Shown piece by piece: positions 35,993 through 46,440 of a stretch of DNA of 64,000 nucleotides (position 1 is the first letter of the stretch; the number at the start of each line of letters is the position of its first letter). The position numbers and the translations under genes are program-made. The notes under the pieces were generated by a model, which had not been told where the DNA came from, made no database searches, and worked only from the letters and a program-made list of their open reading frames with translations. The stretch lies in assembly GCA_003313425.1 (NCBI GenBank), contig NHZP01000008.1:1508871-1572870 (forward strand). Direction: 5' to 3'. The stretch is from Pseudopyrenochaeta lycopersici. Taxonomy: Eukaryota > Ascomycota > Dothideomycetes > Pleosporales > Pseudopyrenochaetaceae.

Positions 35993-36984
35993 CTAAACAC
36001 CGTTCACAGTCGGACCGGCGCCAAACCCGCCAGTACTTCCAAACCCACCGGCTCCCCTGACACTCTCCTCCAACTTTTCTACTACAACCACCTCAGGCAT
36101 GACGATCTTCTCGACAATCAGCTGGGCAATGCGGTCTCCGATCTTCACCTCAAAGTCCGTGTCCGACAGGTTGGCGAGGATGACGCCCACGGGGCCTCGG
36201 TAGTCTGCGTCGATGACACCGGCCATGGTGTCGATGCCGTGTTTGTATGCTAGGCCGGAGCGAGGTGCTACTCTACCGTCTATTGCGAGTGTGTCATTAG
36301 CCAGAGCAGCTTGGTCACGGTGTAGCAGTAGCGAGGGCTTGTAGACGTACATGTCCCCACCGGAACCGAGATGCTGATATCCGTAGGAACCAGCGCCCTC
36401 CCCCTCGCAGGAATCGTCATTTCTTTGGCACTATACAAATCATGTCCCGCCGCATACACACTCCCCTTTGTCGGCGCCTTTGCGTTCTCAGTCAGCAGCA
36501 GGACCTGCAATTGCTGCTCTGCAGCGGCCGCCGCGGCAATCGACGGAGCGATTTGCGGCGGTGGCTGCAGCGCGGCCATGCTGGCGTGCGTGGGATTGTA
36601 TGTGTTCGCGAGGGGAGTTGGGGTTGCGGCTCCGGAATCGGTGCCCCGGGCTAAGTTTGACGTGTGCTGGAAGGGCGTTGGGTCAATCACTTTTGTGCGC
36701 TTGGGCAAGGGCGAGGATGGCAGAGAAGGGGGCTCGTGGTCGGGTGCGGGGGTGGTGATGTCGTCAGTTGACATTGTGCTGGGACGGGAGTGTGGGGAGC
36801 TGCGAGTTTGTGCAAATGTGGAATTGAGCGTCGGAGAAGGCGGTGAAGGCGAGAGGTGGGATGGGAAGACGCGTTGGAGTGGGGTGCCAGGAGCGACGCG
36901 TTGAAGCGCGTTGTTATTGGTGGGCTTGGCGAGATGGTTGCCATCCATGTGTGCTTTCATCACTCGACATGGAACTCGTTGCAA
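35993..36984 (-). CDS. DUT1: dUTP diphosphatase (dUTPase)
   Basis: Exons on the minus strand: 36984..36351 and 36279..35993; 71-nt intron (GTACGT..TAG); 306 aa from the first ATG. All five trimeric dUTPase motifs are present: AAGHDLYSA (I), [14 protein letters not shown] (II), [15 protein letters not shown] (III), [12 protein letters not shown] (IV) and [12 protein letters not shown] (V). The enzyme hydrolyses dUTP to dUMP and PPi, keeping uracil out of DNA and feeding dTMP synthesis. Two plausible starts exist. The first ATG (36984) gives about 70 extra residues that are Arg/Ser/Pro-rich with few acidic residues, like a mitochondrial presequence. The ATG at 36774 ([19 protein letters not shown]) gives a 236-aa nuclear/cytosolic form. 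It is convergent with pyridoxal kinase; the 3' ends lie under 200 bases apart. Confidence 0.93.
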
Positions 36985-37624
36985 ATCTAATCGAGCGCTA
37001 TTTTGTAAACCACATGTCTGCTGTGTGAGAGGCAGGGATCGAAATGAAGACCATTATTTGAGTCCCCTCTCTTCTGTCCGCAGCTTGCAATCCCTTCTCA
37101 TTGGAAACATGAAATGACCAGGTCCTCGATCAACACGGCGCCAAATAACGGCCATGGTCTGATTTGGAGCAGGACGCTCGATAGCAGATGCAGATCAATT
37201 CTGTTATTGCGGATTAATTTGCAAAACTTGAAGAAAACGGCAAAGTCCAAAGGCTTGGAAACATTCCATACTTTGTGTCGTGCTTACTGTGATCTGTACG
37301 CCGGCTTGGAAAGTAAGTTTGTAATTAATTGTGGGAAGGAAAAGTGCGCTGCTTCAGACTAATTAATCTTGGGGGAATTCAACGCAAATTGACAGCCATG
37401 ACTAGGCCGTGGAAATGATCAGAAAGTGATAACGGAAACTCTTCAATGTGTTTCTCCTTTGCGAAGCCAATCCAAACTCTGCACGCTTGGGAAAATCACA
37501 CCACTGGCTTTGCTTTCTTCAAGTCGCCATAGAAGTATATCCAAGAATGTCAAACTAGGGTGGGCCAAAAATAATAATTATCGAAGCATATAAAGCGGGT
37601 AACAACGAGCCACAGGTCGTACGA

Positions 37625-37626
<2 letters not shown>

Positions 37627-37658
<32 letters not shown>
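37627..37658 (+). repeat. Homopolymer, 32 T
   Basis: Uninterrupted run of 32 T. On the minus strand it would be a poly(A), but no retroelement sequence was recognised beside it. Confidence 0.92.
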
Positions 37659-40238
37659 CATCTTTAAAAGAGTACTGTTATTTTCTCTCCATTGCAACAT
37701 CCTGGGAGAAAGAAACGATTTTGGTCGTGGAAATGAATACGAGAGAATGTCATTCTCGGGTCGGGTGAGTTGCCACAACTGTCGTTTGAGTATGTGCCGG
37801 CGGGATGATCGCGGCAGAAACATGTCGGGGAATTATTCGGTGTCTGTTTCATACCTTACACAGTATATCTATCTCTTGGTACTACTATCTCTCAAACCCA
37901 AGTCTACGTCTGGTTCTTTTGTTCAAAGTGGCCGAAACTCGGGTTGGGCTGAAGCAGACGTGAAAATGTGTGAAGTTTTGCTCCAACCAAGAGTTTTAAG
38001 GGCCAATTGGGTTTGCGAGATTCAAGACCTACGCAGTTCGCTCCTGCTCAGGCTGAGCGCATAAGAATTGCTCTATCCAAACAACTTACTTCGTGTCGGT
38101 TATAACCCACCTACGCGACCGAACCGTGGCTGCTGACTGCATCCCACCCTGGCGATATGGAAGGTTCTTCGGAAGCATCATGCAGGCTGCATGCTAGCAC
38201 CCCGAGCTTGGACTTGTTCCACGCAAGTAAGGATGCTGGTACTTTGCGAGCAAATTGCGAGAGTGATCCACGCAGTAAAATCGCCATCCCTAGGTTCCGC
38301 GGGGGTGCAGGAGCTTCGCCGCCGATCATGCGGCTTGTCGTCGATTGCACAGTCGACGGCAGCTGTCACCAGTGATGACCGACGCGTGATACCAGATTGC
38401 CATAGGTTTTGCTTGAACGATTTTGTAGCCTTTTTCTTTTTATCACCTTGTCGTCATTTGCAGAGATTGGTGATAGACGAATAAGCTGCATCTACCGGCT
38501 TTAGAGATGGGTGCTGATTGTGAGCGTCGGGGGCAAACATCTATGCTCCTGCTATCGCAACGATGCATGCGATCAGCCACCGCCTTGGCTTGTCTTTGTC
38601 CGGCTACCGTTGCTGCTAAGGTGCTTGTGCGGCACTCTCGGTTGAATCTCTTCTCGGCAAAGTTCTGGAAGACGTGGAATTCGATGTCATCTCAATGGAA
38701 CCCTACGCCCCTCCAAGGGTGCTTCTGCAGCGTTTTGATATAGATTGGACTCGTACAATGTGAACGTGCTCACATCCGCAAGCACGGGCAGGGAGGCGTT
38801 CATATCCAATTACCATTGTGACGTTGCCGAGCGATCGTCCTCAGCCGCTAAGCTTGATTTAATTTGAGGCCGTCATGATGCTGCACATCGACGCAACCAG
38901 CACCTCAAAGCATCGTGAGGCAACCCAATGGCTTTGATCCTCGTGATCTCGTGCCAGCGGTCGCAGGCCCTGCAAGCTTTACCCGCGCGACGTTGGAGCG
39001 TTTCACCAATGGCGGAGCAGACTCCGTCCGTCACCACACCGCACTTCACGACATGTTCGCTAAGATTCACCATCGGCGACGACTTGTCACAATCTCCACA
39101 TGACGAAGAGCCTTCAACATGTGACCATTTTGTCGCACGACCAACCAGAGAATACCTGCTGAGTCGAAGTAACGCCGTTGTTGAACGGCGTGGCCGACAT
39201 GTCGCCCTGCGCAAAATCCCTCTCGAGCACGTCCCAGGACCCAAATACCTCATTGTCGCCAAGCCGAGTTGGGCTAGAGGTGAAAGAATCCTCCCGGGAG
39301 TTCGTCCAAAGTAACCCCAGCCCCCAGCTTGAGGCTGCCATAGCCGACCCATTTCGGCGGTCGAGACCGCGCTAAGCCAAACAAGCGTGCCACGCAGTGC
39401 TTGTTGAGCCTCCGGGGCATTACAGGGAACTAATGCACCCCGCTGCCCCACTATTTCGTTGTAACCATACCATGGCCAGAAGCAAAATCTGCTGGCGCTA
39501 TCCTGTCTATTCCCACCCCGCCGATGTCCAATATCCGCTCCACCCTCCCACGGGCTGCCAGATGGCTTCGGCTTCAACAGCAGAGCAGTGGATGCTGAGA
39601 AACACTACGTACGGGGCTTGCAGGATTCTAGAATCCTTCCATCACCTTGCCAGAAACGGTCGGAGGTACCCCGGTATGGACTATGGCCGTCTTCGCGCCC
39701 TGTCCCCCAAATGTCAGCCCCCTGGTTTGCACGGCGTGGTGAGCCCTTGAACGCGCTCCCCAAGATGAGCAGCATGTCATTAGCACCAATCAGTCATTTT
39801 CCCAAGGCGAAGATCAACCCCAGCCTACTAGGCAGTTGCGATCATCCGAGGAGAGCAACACCCTCATCACTAACGTGTGCCACATACATAGCACTTCACT
39901 GTGCCGTCCCCACAAAAGCGACTGTTCGCAATTGGCAAACGCATGATCTCCAAGATGAGGTCAGTGGTTTGCGGGCATGCAACAATGCTGGTTTGACAGA
40001 TCACTATACGCTAAGCACATCCTAGTGCCCAATCAACATCTCTTTGTTCCGCCACCATTCTCGCCTCGGCATGATACCTTTGCCTGCCTGGTGATCAGAC
40101 GCGTCAAAGAGACCTATTTCATTGTCACACCACACGCTCGCACTCCAACCCCAATTTACACCGCGTTCCAGCAACGGCGCGCGAGGATGAATTGTTGAAC
40201 GCTGTGGCGCTAGCAGAATCTCAAAATCCAAATTTGCG

Positions 40239-40251
40239 CCCCCCCCCCCCC
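40239..40251 (+). repeat. Homopolymer, 13 C
   Basis: Uninterrupted run of 13 C about 390 bases upstream of the hexose transporter start. Confidence 0.9.
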
Positions 40252-40510
40252 AGATCTAAGCTTACATAGCAGGACTAGTTCACCATGATTTGATCGAACG
40301 CAACTGTGGGACGCATGAGTGGTCCCCGTATGGTATGCGTTAGCTCCATCACTAGAGCGGTTAGAGCTTTGTATTAGGATCCCCACCACCGTCGGACCTA
40401 TCTCCAAACAGCCAATCATGTTGTTAGCGGGCCGACTCCACGCTTCCAGCCTCCAGCCTGGACGCATGCCCATGGGACTCTCCAGGATTGCGGGAGCACA
40501 AGTCCCTGAG

Positions 40511-40518
40511 TATTTAAG
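40511..40518 (+). promoter_or_regulatory. TATA-like element upstream of hexose transporter
   Basis: TATTTAAG lies about 125 bases before the start codon at 40635, in a suitable position for a TATA box of a strongly expressed gene. Only the motif and spacing support it. Confidence 0.35.
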
Positions 40519-40634
40519 GATAGCAGTCCCGCCTGATAGGAACGTTTCCTAAGTACACGACTACTTCTGTGAAGTTCCAAGTAAATCTTCTCTTGCACAC
40601 CACCGCTCACTCCATTCGAAGACAACTTCCCATT

Positions 40635-42296
40635 ATGGGTCTGAGTCTGAAGAAGCCGGAAGGCGTCGCGGGGTCGACGTTTCCCGCCGTCCTGGTCGGA
40701 TTGTTCGTTGCCTTTGGTGGTGTTCTTTTTGGGTATGCACAGTTCAATCGTCTTCATGATAGCTTATCCTAACATACCTACAGATATGACACTGGTACCA
40801 TTGGTGGTATCTTGGGCATGGAACACTGGAGAGAATTGTTCAGCACTGGCTATATCAACCCCAAGGACGATCTACCCGATGTCACCTCTGACCAGACCTC
40901 TCTGATTGTCTCCATCCTCTCTGCTGGTACATTCTTCGGTGCTCTCACTGCTGCCCCTACTGCCGATTTCCTCGGCCGTCGGTTGGGTCTCGTTGCCTGT
41001 AACGTTGTCTTCTGCGTCGGTGTCGTTCTGCAGACAATTGCTACTTCCATCCCATTATTCGTTGCTGGTCGTTTCTTCGCCGGTTACGGTGTTGGTATGA
41101 TCAGTGCTACGATTCCTCTCTACCAGTCTGAGACCGCTCCCAAGTGGATTCGTGGTGCCATCGTTGGTTGCTACCAGCTCGCCATCACTATCGGTCTTCT
41201 CCTTGCTGCCATCGTTAACAACGCCACCAAGGATCGCCCCGACACTGGATCCTACCGCATTCCTATTGCCGTTCAGTTTGCTTGGTCCATAGTTCTCTAT
41301 GTTGGCTGCATCTGGCTGCCCGAGACCCCTCGCTGGTTCATCAAGAAGGGTCGTCCCGAAAAGGCCGCGCAATCCCTCTCTACGCTCCGCAAACTTCCCA
41401 TTGACCACCCAGCTCTTGTTGAAGAGTTATCCGAAATCACTGCCAATCACGAGTACGAACTCTCTCTCGGCAAAGCTACATATGCAGACTGCTTCAAGGG
41501 CAACCTTGGCAAGCGTCTTGCGACTGGTTGCGCCCTTCAAGCTCTCCAGCAGCTTACTGGTGTCAACTTCATTTTCTACTACGGAACCTCCTTCTTCCAG
41601 AACTCTGGCATCAACAATCCATTCACCGTCACCATGATCACGTCCTGCGTCAACGTTGCCTCTACTTTCCCAGGTCTATATCTTGTTGAAAAATGGGGTC
41701 GCCGCAACCTCTTGCTCTTTGGTGCCATTGGCATGGCCGTCTGCCAGTTCATCGTTGCCATCACAGGTACCGTTGCCGGAATTGATAACCAGTCTGCTCA
41801 GAAGGCATTGATCGCCTTCGTGTGCATCTACATCTTCTTCTTTGCTTGCTCATGGGGGCCAGTCGCTTGGGTCGTTACTGGTGAGATCTTCCCGCTTAAG
41901 GTCCGAGCCAAGTCTCTATCTATGACGACTGCCTCCAACTGGCTCCTCAACTTCGCTATTGGTTACGCTACACCCTACATGGTCAACCCCGGCCCCGGCA
42001 ATGCTAACTTGGGCGCCAAGGTGTTCTTCGTCTGGGGAGGGTGCTGCTTCATCTGTATCTTCTTCGTCTGGGCTTTGATCTACGAAACCAAGGGTCTTTC
42101 CCTCGAGCAGGTTGATGAGCTTTACGCCAAGGTTTCCCAAGCCTGGAAGTCACCTGGCTTCGTTCCCACTGTTTCCTTCCAGGATGTTCAGCAAGTCCAA
42201 GGTGATAACCGCCGCATGAGCTTGACTGATATTGAGAATGAGGCTACTCGCAAGCGCAGCGCTCAGTACAATGAGAACTACGAGAAGACTGTATAG
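40635..42296 (+). CDS. MFS hexose (glucose) transporter
   Basis: Exons 40635..40732 and 40784..42296; 51-nt intron (GTATGC..CTAAC..CAG); 536 aa, the normal size for fungal sugar transporters. Twelve hydrophobic segments are evident. Sugar-porter signatures: FVAFGGVLFGYDTGTIGGI in TM1, DFLGRRLG after TM2, GYGVGMISATIPLYQSE, WLPETPRWFIKKGRPEKA at the start of the central loop, QALQQLTGVNFIFYYG in TM7, EKWGRRNLLLFG, and a C-terminal YETKGLSLEQVDELY. Codon use is strongly biased to C-ending and 'optimal' codons, more than its neighbours, which suggests high expression. It probably moves glucose or related monosaccharides across the plasma membrane by proton symport or facilitated diffusion. Substrate and affinity cannot be told from sequence. 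Confidence 0.93.
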
Positions 42297-43768
42297 GCAA
42301 TTGCGCTTTACGAGTAGGATATAATGAATTGGAGATGCATGAATTGCATGTGGTTGGAGGATGTCGAAATCTTGAAACTAATACCATCGTTTTCACGGCT
42401 TGTCTGACAGTTTGGCTTCATAACCCACACCTGTATATACCTCGTCTATGAATCACGAATATCAAATGCCATTGTTTCTACCTACTTCTCAACTTTCAAC
42501 TGTGACTTTTTCACTACTAGAATCGTAGGGTTCCGTGATTATGCAAGGATACCAATCTGAGGAAACCGAGCAGTTCTGAGTTCCGAGCCCCTCGATGCTA
42601 GCCAGAGCAAGCCGGGGAAGCCTTTGCTCCTGTGTCCATCTCTACTCTAATCGGCCAATCAATTTGATCAAATGTTTCCTCGGCATCGGCCCTCCACTCC
42701 CATCGCCCAATGAATCTCTTTAGCTCAGCAATCTCTGCAACGCCGATTCCCATCACTCTCATCCGCCTTGCATAATCTCGTCTTGCATCGCACCAAACGC
42801 GTTCTCACGCGCAAGCCTAAATTTCCACACTCGGACCATCTCCGACCACCACGCCCAACCGGTCCCATCCCGTGGGCTTGCAGTGCCAAGGCGCTACCCC
42901 GGGTTTTCGCCCTTCGCTAGCTCGAACGCTAGATACATCGTGGCGGTTACCTTGGATCAATAGGGCGGCACGGTACATCAAATGTTGCGCCGAGCCAAGC
43001 ATGTCTTGTGATCTGTTGGCGATTGGCGCCGAGGGGCCCATGGGAGGCTGGGACGTGATGATCAGTAGATCTGTGAGGGGGTAGACGATGAAATAGGGAT
43101 ATTGTTGCGAACCGATCACGTGGAACTCTAGATCATGGGCGGTGATGGCGGTGAAGATGCTGGTTTTGGCTTTGTTTAACAGTTTTAGAGTTTGCCTTTC
43201 TACAACCAGTGTTGCGGAAGGCGGTCGTGCATGGTATCAATAAATATTCGTTCGATAATGTATGCTGCAAATGGGGCTTCAGATAGCCACTGCGGTAGCT
43301 AGTATACGCTGCTTTAGCCTATTGTTCGTTTGGATAACAACCCCGCTGTTCCTGAGGACTCCATTTCTGAACAGAGATCGATCCAGCTCGAGAATCTAAC
43401 AACACCCGTCAGAGTTCTCGCCTGTGGTATCCCCACCTAGCTGATCTTCGTCTTTAGCTCAAAGCTATTCTGGTTGGCCGAGGATATGTGCAGATGAGCG
43501 AAAGGGTTCTTCCCACTAGATTTGTATATAGAGATTCAATCGTCTTTGCATGCTTGGGGGAGTGTGGCATGAGTACATGATCTTCCACGTTATCGAACTC
43601 ACACGGTAACCTCTGACCGTGGGTGAAACAACCCGTTCAGGCGTGACTAGACAACTCAAGAGCTTTCACGAGTATACCAGCGAGAATTGGCCTTACATTT
43701 GAAAGGTTAATCTCACCTTCGGTAATCGCCCTCACCGTTCTAAGACAAAGTCTCATTGCAACAGTCAT
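42297..43768. other. Intergenic, no gene recognised
   Basis: 1.5 kb of ordinary composition. The minus-strand frame at 42817-43119 has no domain. This is the boundary between the intact gene block and the cluster of broken genes. Confidence 0.45.
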
Positions 43769-44719
43769 TTAAAGGTCTTCTTGAACGTACATCATCCTGA
43801 CATATTCGTTCAAACCGTCCCCAGATTCATGCCCATTTTTGCAAACAAACCATAACCACTCCTCGAAGTAAGTCATCGCTAACCATTCTTCGAGCCCCAA
43901 AGCCTCCAACATCAAATCACCCTCCCGGATAATTGCTACAGGCCTCACAGAACCTTTCTCCTCTGGCGTTGATTCAAATAATGTGACCTCGTCCTCTGAA
44001 AGCTCATCCCAGTCCATGCCCGAGTCCCACGTTGAGCCTAGAATGCAGTGCGATCCTTCTGGGCCTGGCTCGAGGTACAGCATCTAGTACCAGCAGCCTT
44101 GCTGATCCGAGTATATGGAAATACTGTAGCCGCCTGCGCCATTATCGATCGATGCAGGGACTTTACGGAGGCCCCCCGAAACCTGAAAGAAGCTAGCCCT
44201 ACTACTTGGGATGCGACCTAGCAGCACTGGATCTGCTATGAGCCTCAAAAACGAAGGAGGGAGTGTAACGTCCACACTTTTTGCGTCAGCTTGGAGGTCT
44301 TCAAGTTCCTTCGCATCGAGCGGGCGAGTGTTGTTGTATGACTCCGTCACTCCGGCCGTATCTTCGTCCAAAGGCTGTAGCCAATGCAGATCTTCCGTTA
44401 GTTTAAGGTACTCTAAGCGTTGTAGCCTTTCTGATGCGGTGGGACTATACAATCTGGCTCCAGTTGGGATCTGGAGTTTCTCCCGATTATCGTCAATGTG
44501 AATGTGAGCGTCTTCCAGTCCTGCGTGGAATTCAAAACGGCCAAAACGGGATTCTATGCGCTTTACATGTCGACGTCGAGCAAATAGTGACTGCAACAGG
44601 GGCAGACAGATTGCGGTGATTTGTTTGTTGAGAGTTAAGGCTAGCTTTTCGATGGAAAGCACAGAAAGATAGTCTACAACCATAAAAAGGAGCTCTTTAG
44701 GGAGGATTTCAATACCCAT
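43769..44719 (-). pseudogene. F-box gene with SUKH (SMI1/KNR4)-like C-terminal part, interrupted by one in-frame stop
   Basis: A single minus-strand frame runs from ATG 44719 to the stop at 43769, broken by TAG at 44086..44084. N-terminus: GIEILPKELLFMVVDYLS, an F-box (substrate-receptor motif binding Skp1). Middle: LPPSFLRLIADPVLLGRIPS, GGLRKVP, YSISIYSDQQGCWY, then the stop, then MLYLEPGPEGSHCILGS and, further on, EEWLAMTYFEEWLWFV. The run LPPSFLR..SDQQ..W.LYL..GSHC..EWLW resembles the SUKH/SMI1-KNR4 fold. At the stop position the family pattern would have Trp; TGG to TAG is CpA to TpA on the other strand, the RIP change. No splice sites could remove it. It may be a dead allele or produce a truncated 211-residue protein. 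Confidence 0.65.
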
Positions 44720-45238
44720 GCCGAGTCTGCAGAGGTCCAAGGTAGTATCCTGGTAGAATTTTTTGGTCGGGCTTTGATTGTCGATTTACGGGTCTCAATG
44801 TTCAGGTACTGCGCACATGAGCTTTGAAGTAATTTGGCATAACAACACGCAGGCGTTGCGTTGACGTCTTAGTACGACTCGGGAATTGTTATGAGATATA
44901 CACGGTATGACACCATATTAAAAATGTATCGAAGGAAAGCAGCATGAAGGCAGCGGACGGGATTCAGTGGGGGGCTGAGACATGCGGGGAATGACTCAGC
45001 CTCAAGGCTGCAGCTCGACAATGCTTACCTCAGTCTCGTATCCGTCTTGGGGCTAATCTCGAACCTACTTACCACTATATGAGTGACTGATGCATAATTG
45101 TGTGCATTTTAGCCTAGAAGTCATTCTGTTATGTCAAAGTCTGTTGGTTATCCCTGTTAAACGCGTCGGCACCCGCCTTTGAAGACCACCATTTTACTTC
45201 TTCATAATTAACTCCTCGTTTGCTTTGCACCATTTCTG
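44720..45238. other. Intergenic, between two F-box relics
   Basis: About 520 bases, divergent upstream regions of the two F-box-like loci. Nothing else recognised. Confidence 0.4.
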
Positions 45239-46260
45239 ATGTGCGACAGACCTGCATTTTATAGACTCATTCTCGTGTCACATCGCTTCCGACGTATTGC
45301 GACGGAGCTTCTTTATCGTCATATCGACCCCGCTCTCCCAAAATGAGCTCGGCCTTACTGCTTGGGAAGGACGATATGTACTGTTACATCGTTCCTTCGA
45401 TGAGAATCCGAATCTTCCCAAATATGCGTGGAGCTGTGAAGGTACTATTCTCAGGTCGAGACATGAGGAAATAGTACATCTATATGGCGCCGAGCACGGG
45501 GGAAGAAGCCTCGGCGTTCTTAGAAAGGAACCTCCAGTCCCGGAAGAGGAACGGTTGTTCATGCCCAAATCGTAATTTATAAAAACTTCTCACCTTATTT
45601 CCAGGGATTTATCACGCCTTCCTAACCTAAAAGAATTACGAGTCACCCGATTGAAGCCCTCCTTCATGGGCCAACGTCCACTTAGTATGGACAGGATTGC
45701 CCCAACACTTGAGCCAACACTCGTTTAGCACGTAACATCTCTAATGCTTGTATATTCTCTAGATCTCAACAATGTCCTGATGTTAGTGTTGCTACCCACG
45801 ATCCGCACGATAACCGCGCATCATATCGCTCCAATGTGGCCTGATTCTAATCGGCGAATCTTTCTCGGTAATCTTAGAACCACCTTGCATCGCCTCATCC
45901 TTTATGGTCTCCAATATTATTGTAAAAAGTGATCTCTAATTATTGAGAGTGTTGTGTAGCAAATCATTTGTTGCTTACCGTTTGCTCAAAGAACTCCGAT
46001 GGGTCCCAAATCTGACCATTAAGGAAGCAGCCTTGGACCAGAGCATTAATTACGCACGACCCATCAATATTCCCGCTCATATCATATTCGGCTCACTTCA
46101 AGTAATTTGAGATTCTCTCCCAACATTGTCTCATTTCATTTCGTGGCAACAGCCGGATGATATCAGAGCAACGTTTCAAGACATAAAGGTTCGACTAAAT
46201 GTATTATACGGTGTGCGCTGCGAGATCCTCGCACAGCGTTGAGAATTTGAGCTGTAGGAA
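45239..46260 (+). pseudogene. Decayed F-box gene relic
   Basis: From ATG 45239 a 35-codon frame reads LVSHRFRRIATELLYRHIDP, a typical F-box C-terminal half, and stops at 45346. Another frame continues with LTAWEGRYVLLHRSFDENP and LPKYAWSCEG. Later pieces, again in shifting frames, read LSRLPNLKELRVTRLKPS, DRIAPTLEPTL, HHIAPMWPDSN and VRLNVLYGVRCEILAQR. The order of pieces fits one fungal F-box family that I recognise by memory of its conserved phrases. Several frameshifts and stops lie between. The LPxE start of the F-box was not found, so the 5' end may be missing. Boundaries are approximate. Confidence 0.55.
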
Positions 46261-46440
46261 ATAATATGTTTTGGTTCGCTTTGACGACCCCTCCTAACGG
46301 CACTGGCGAAACATTGGACATTTACCACTAAATACGAGGCGCAAGATTAGACGCGGTACGGCAGGCAACCTAGTGGCGTATCCTGAGCTCCGGCTTTCAG
46401 ACATCGTTGCCTCAATTCATCAGTTTTCTTTCTAGCCATT

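Larger units (their letters stand above)
36985..40634. other. 3.6 kb intergenic, no gene recognised
   Basis: Contains a 32-T run (37627-37658) and a 13-C run (40239-40251). A 235-codon minus-strand open frame (38873-39577) overlaps open frames on the other strand, has no recognised domain and is not accepted. The right end is the hexose-transporter promoter. Confidence 0.45.

Noticed and set aside
38873..39577. Minus-strand frame of 235 codons
   Set aside because: GC-rich region where long chance frames are common; no domain, and conflicting frames on the opposite strand.
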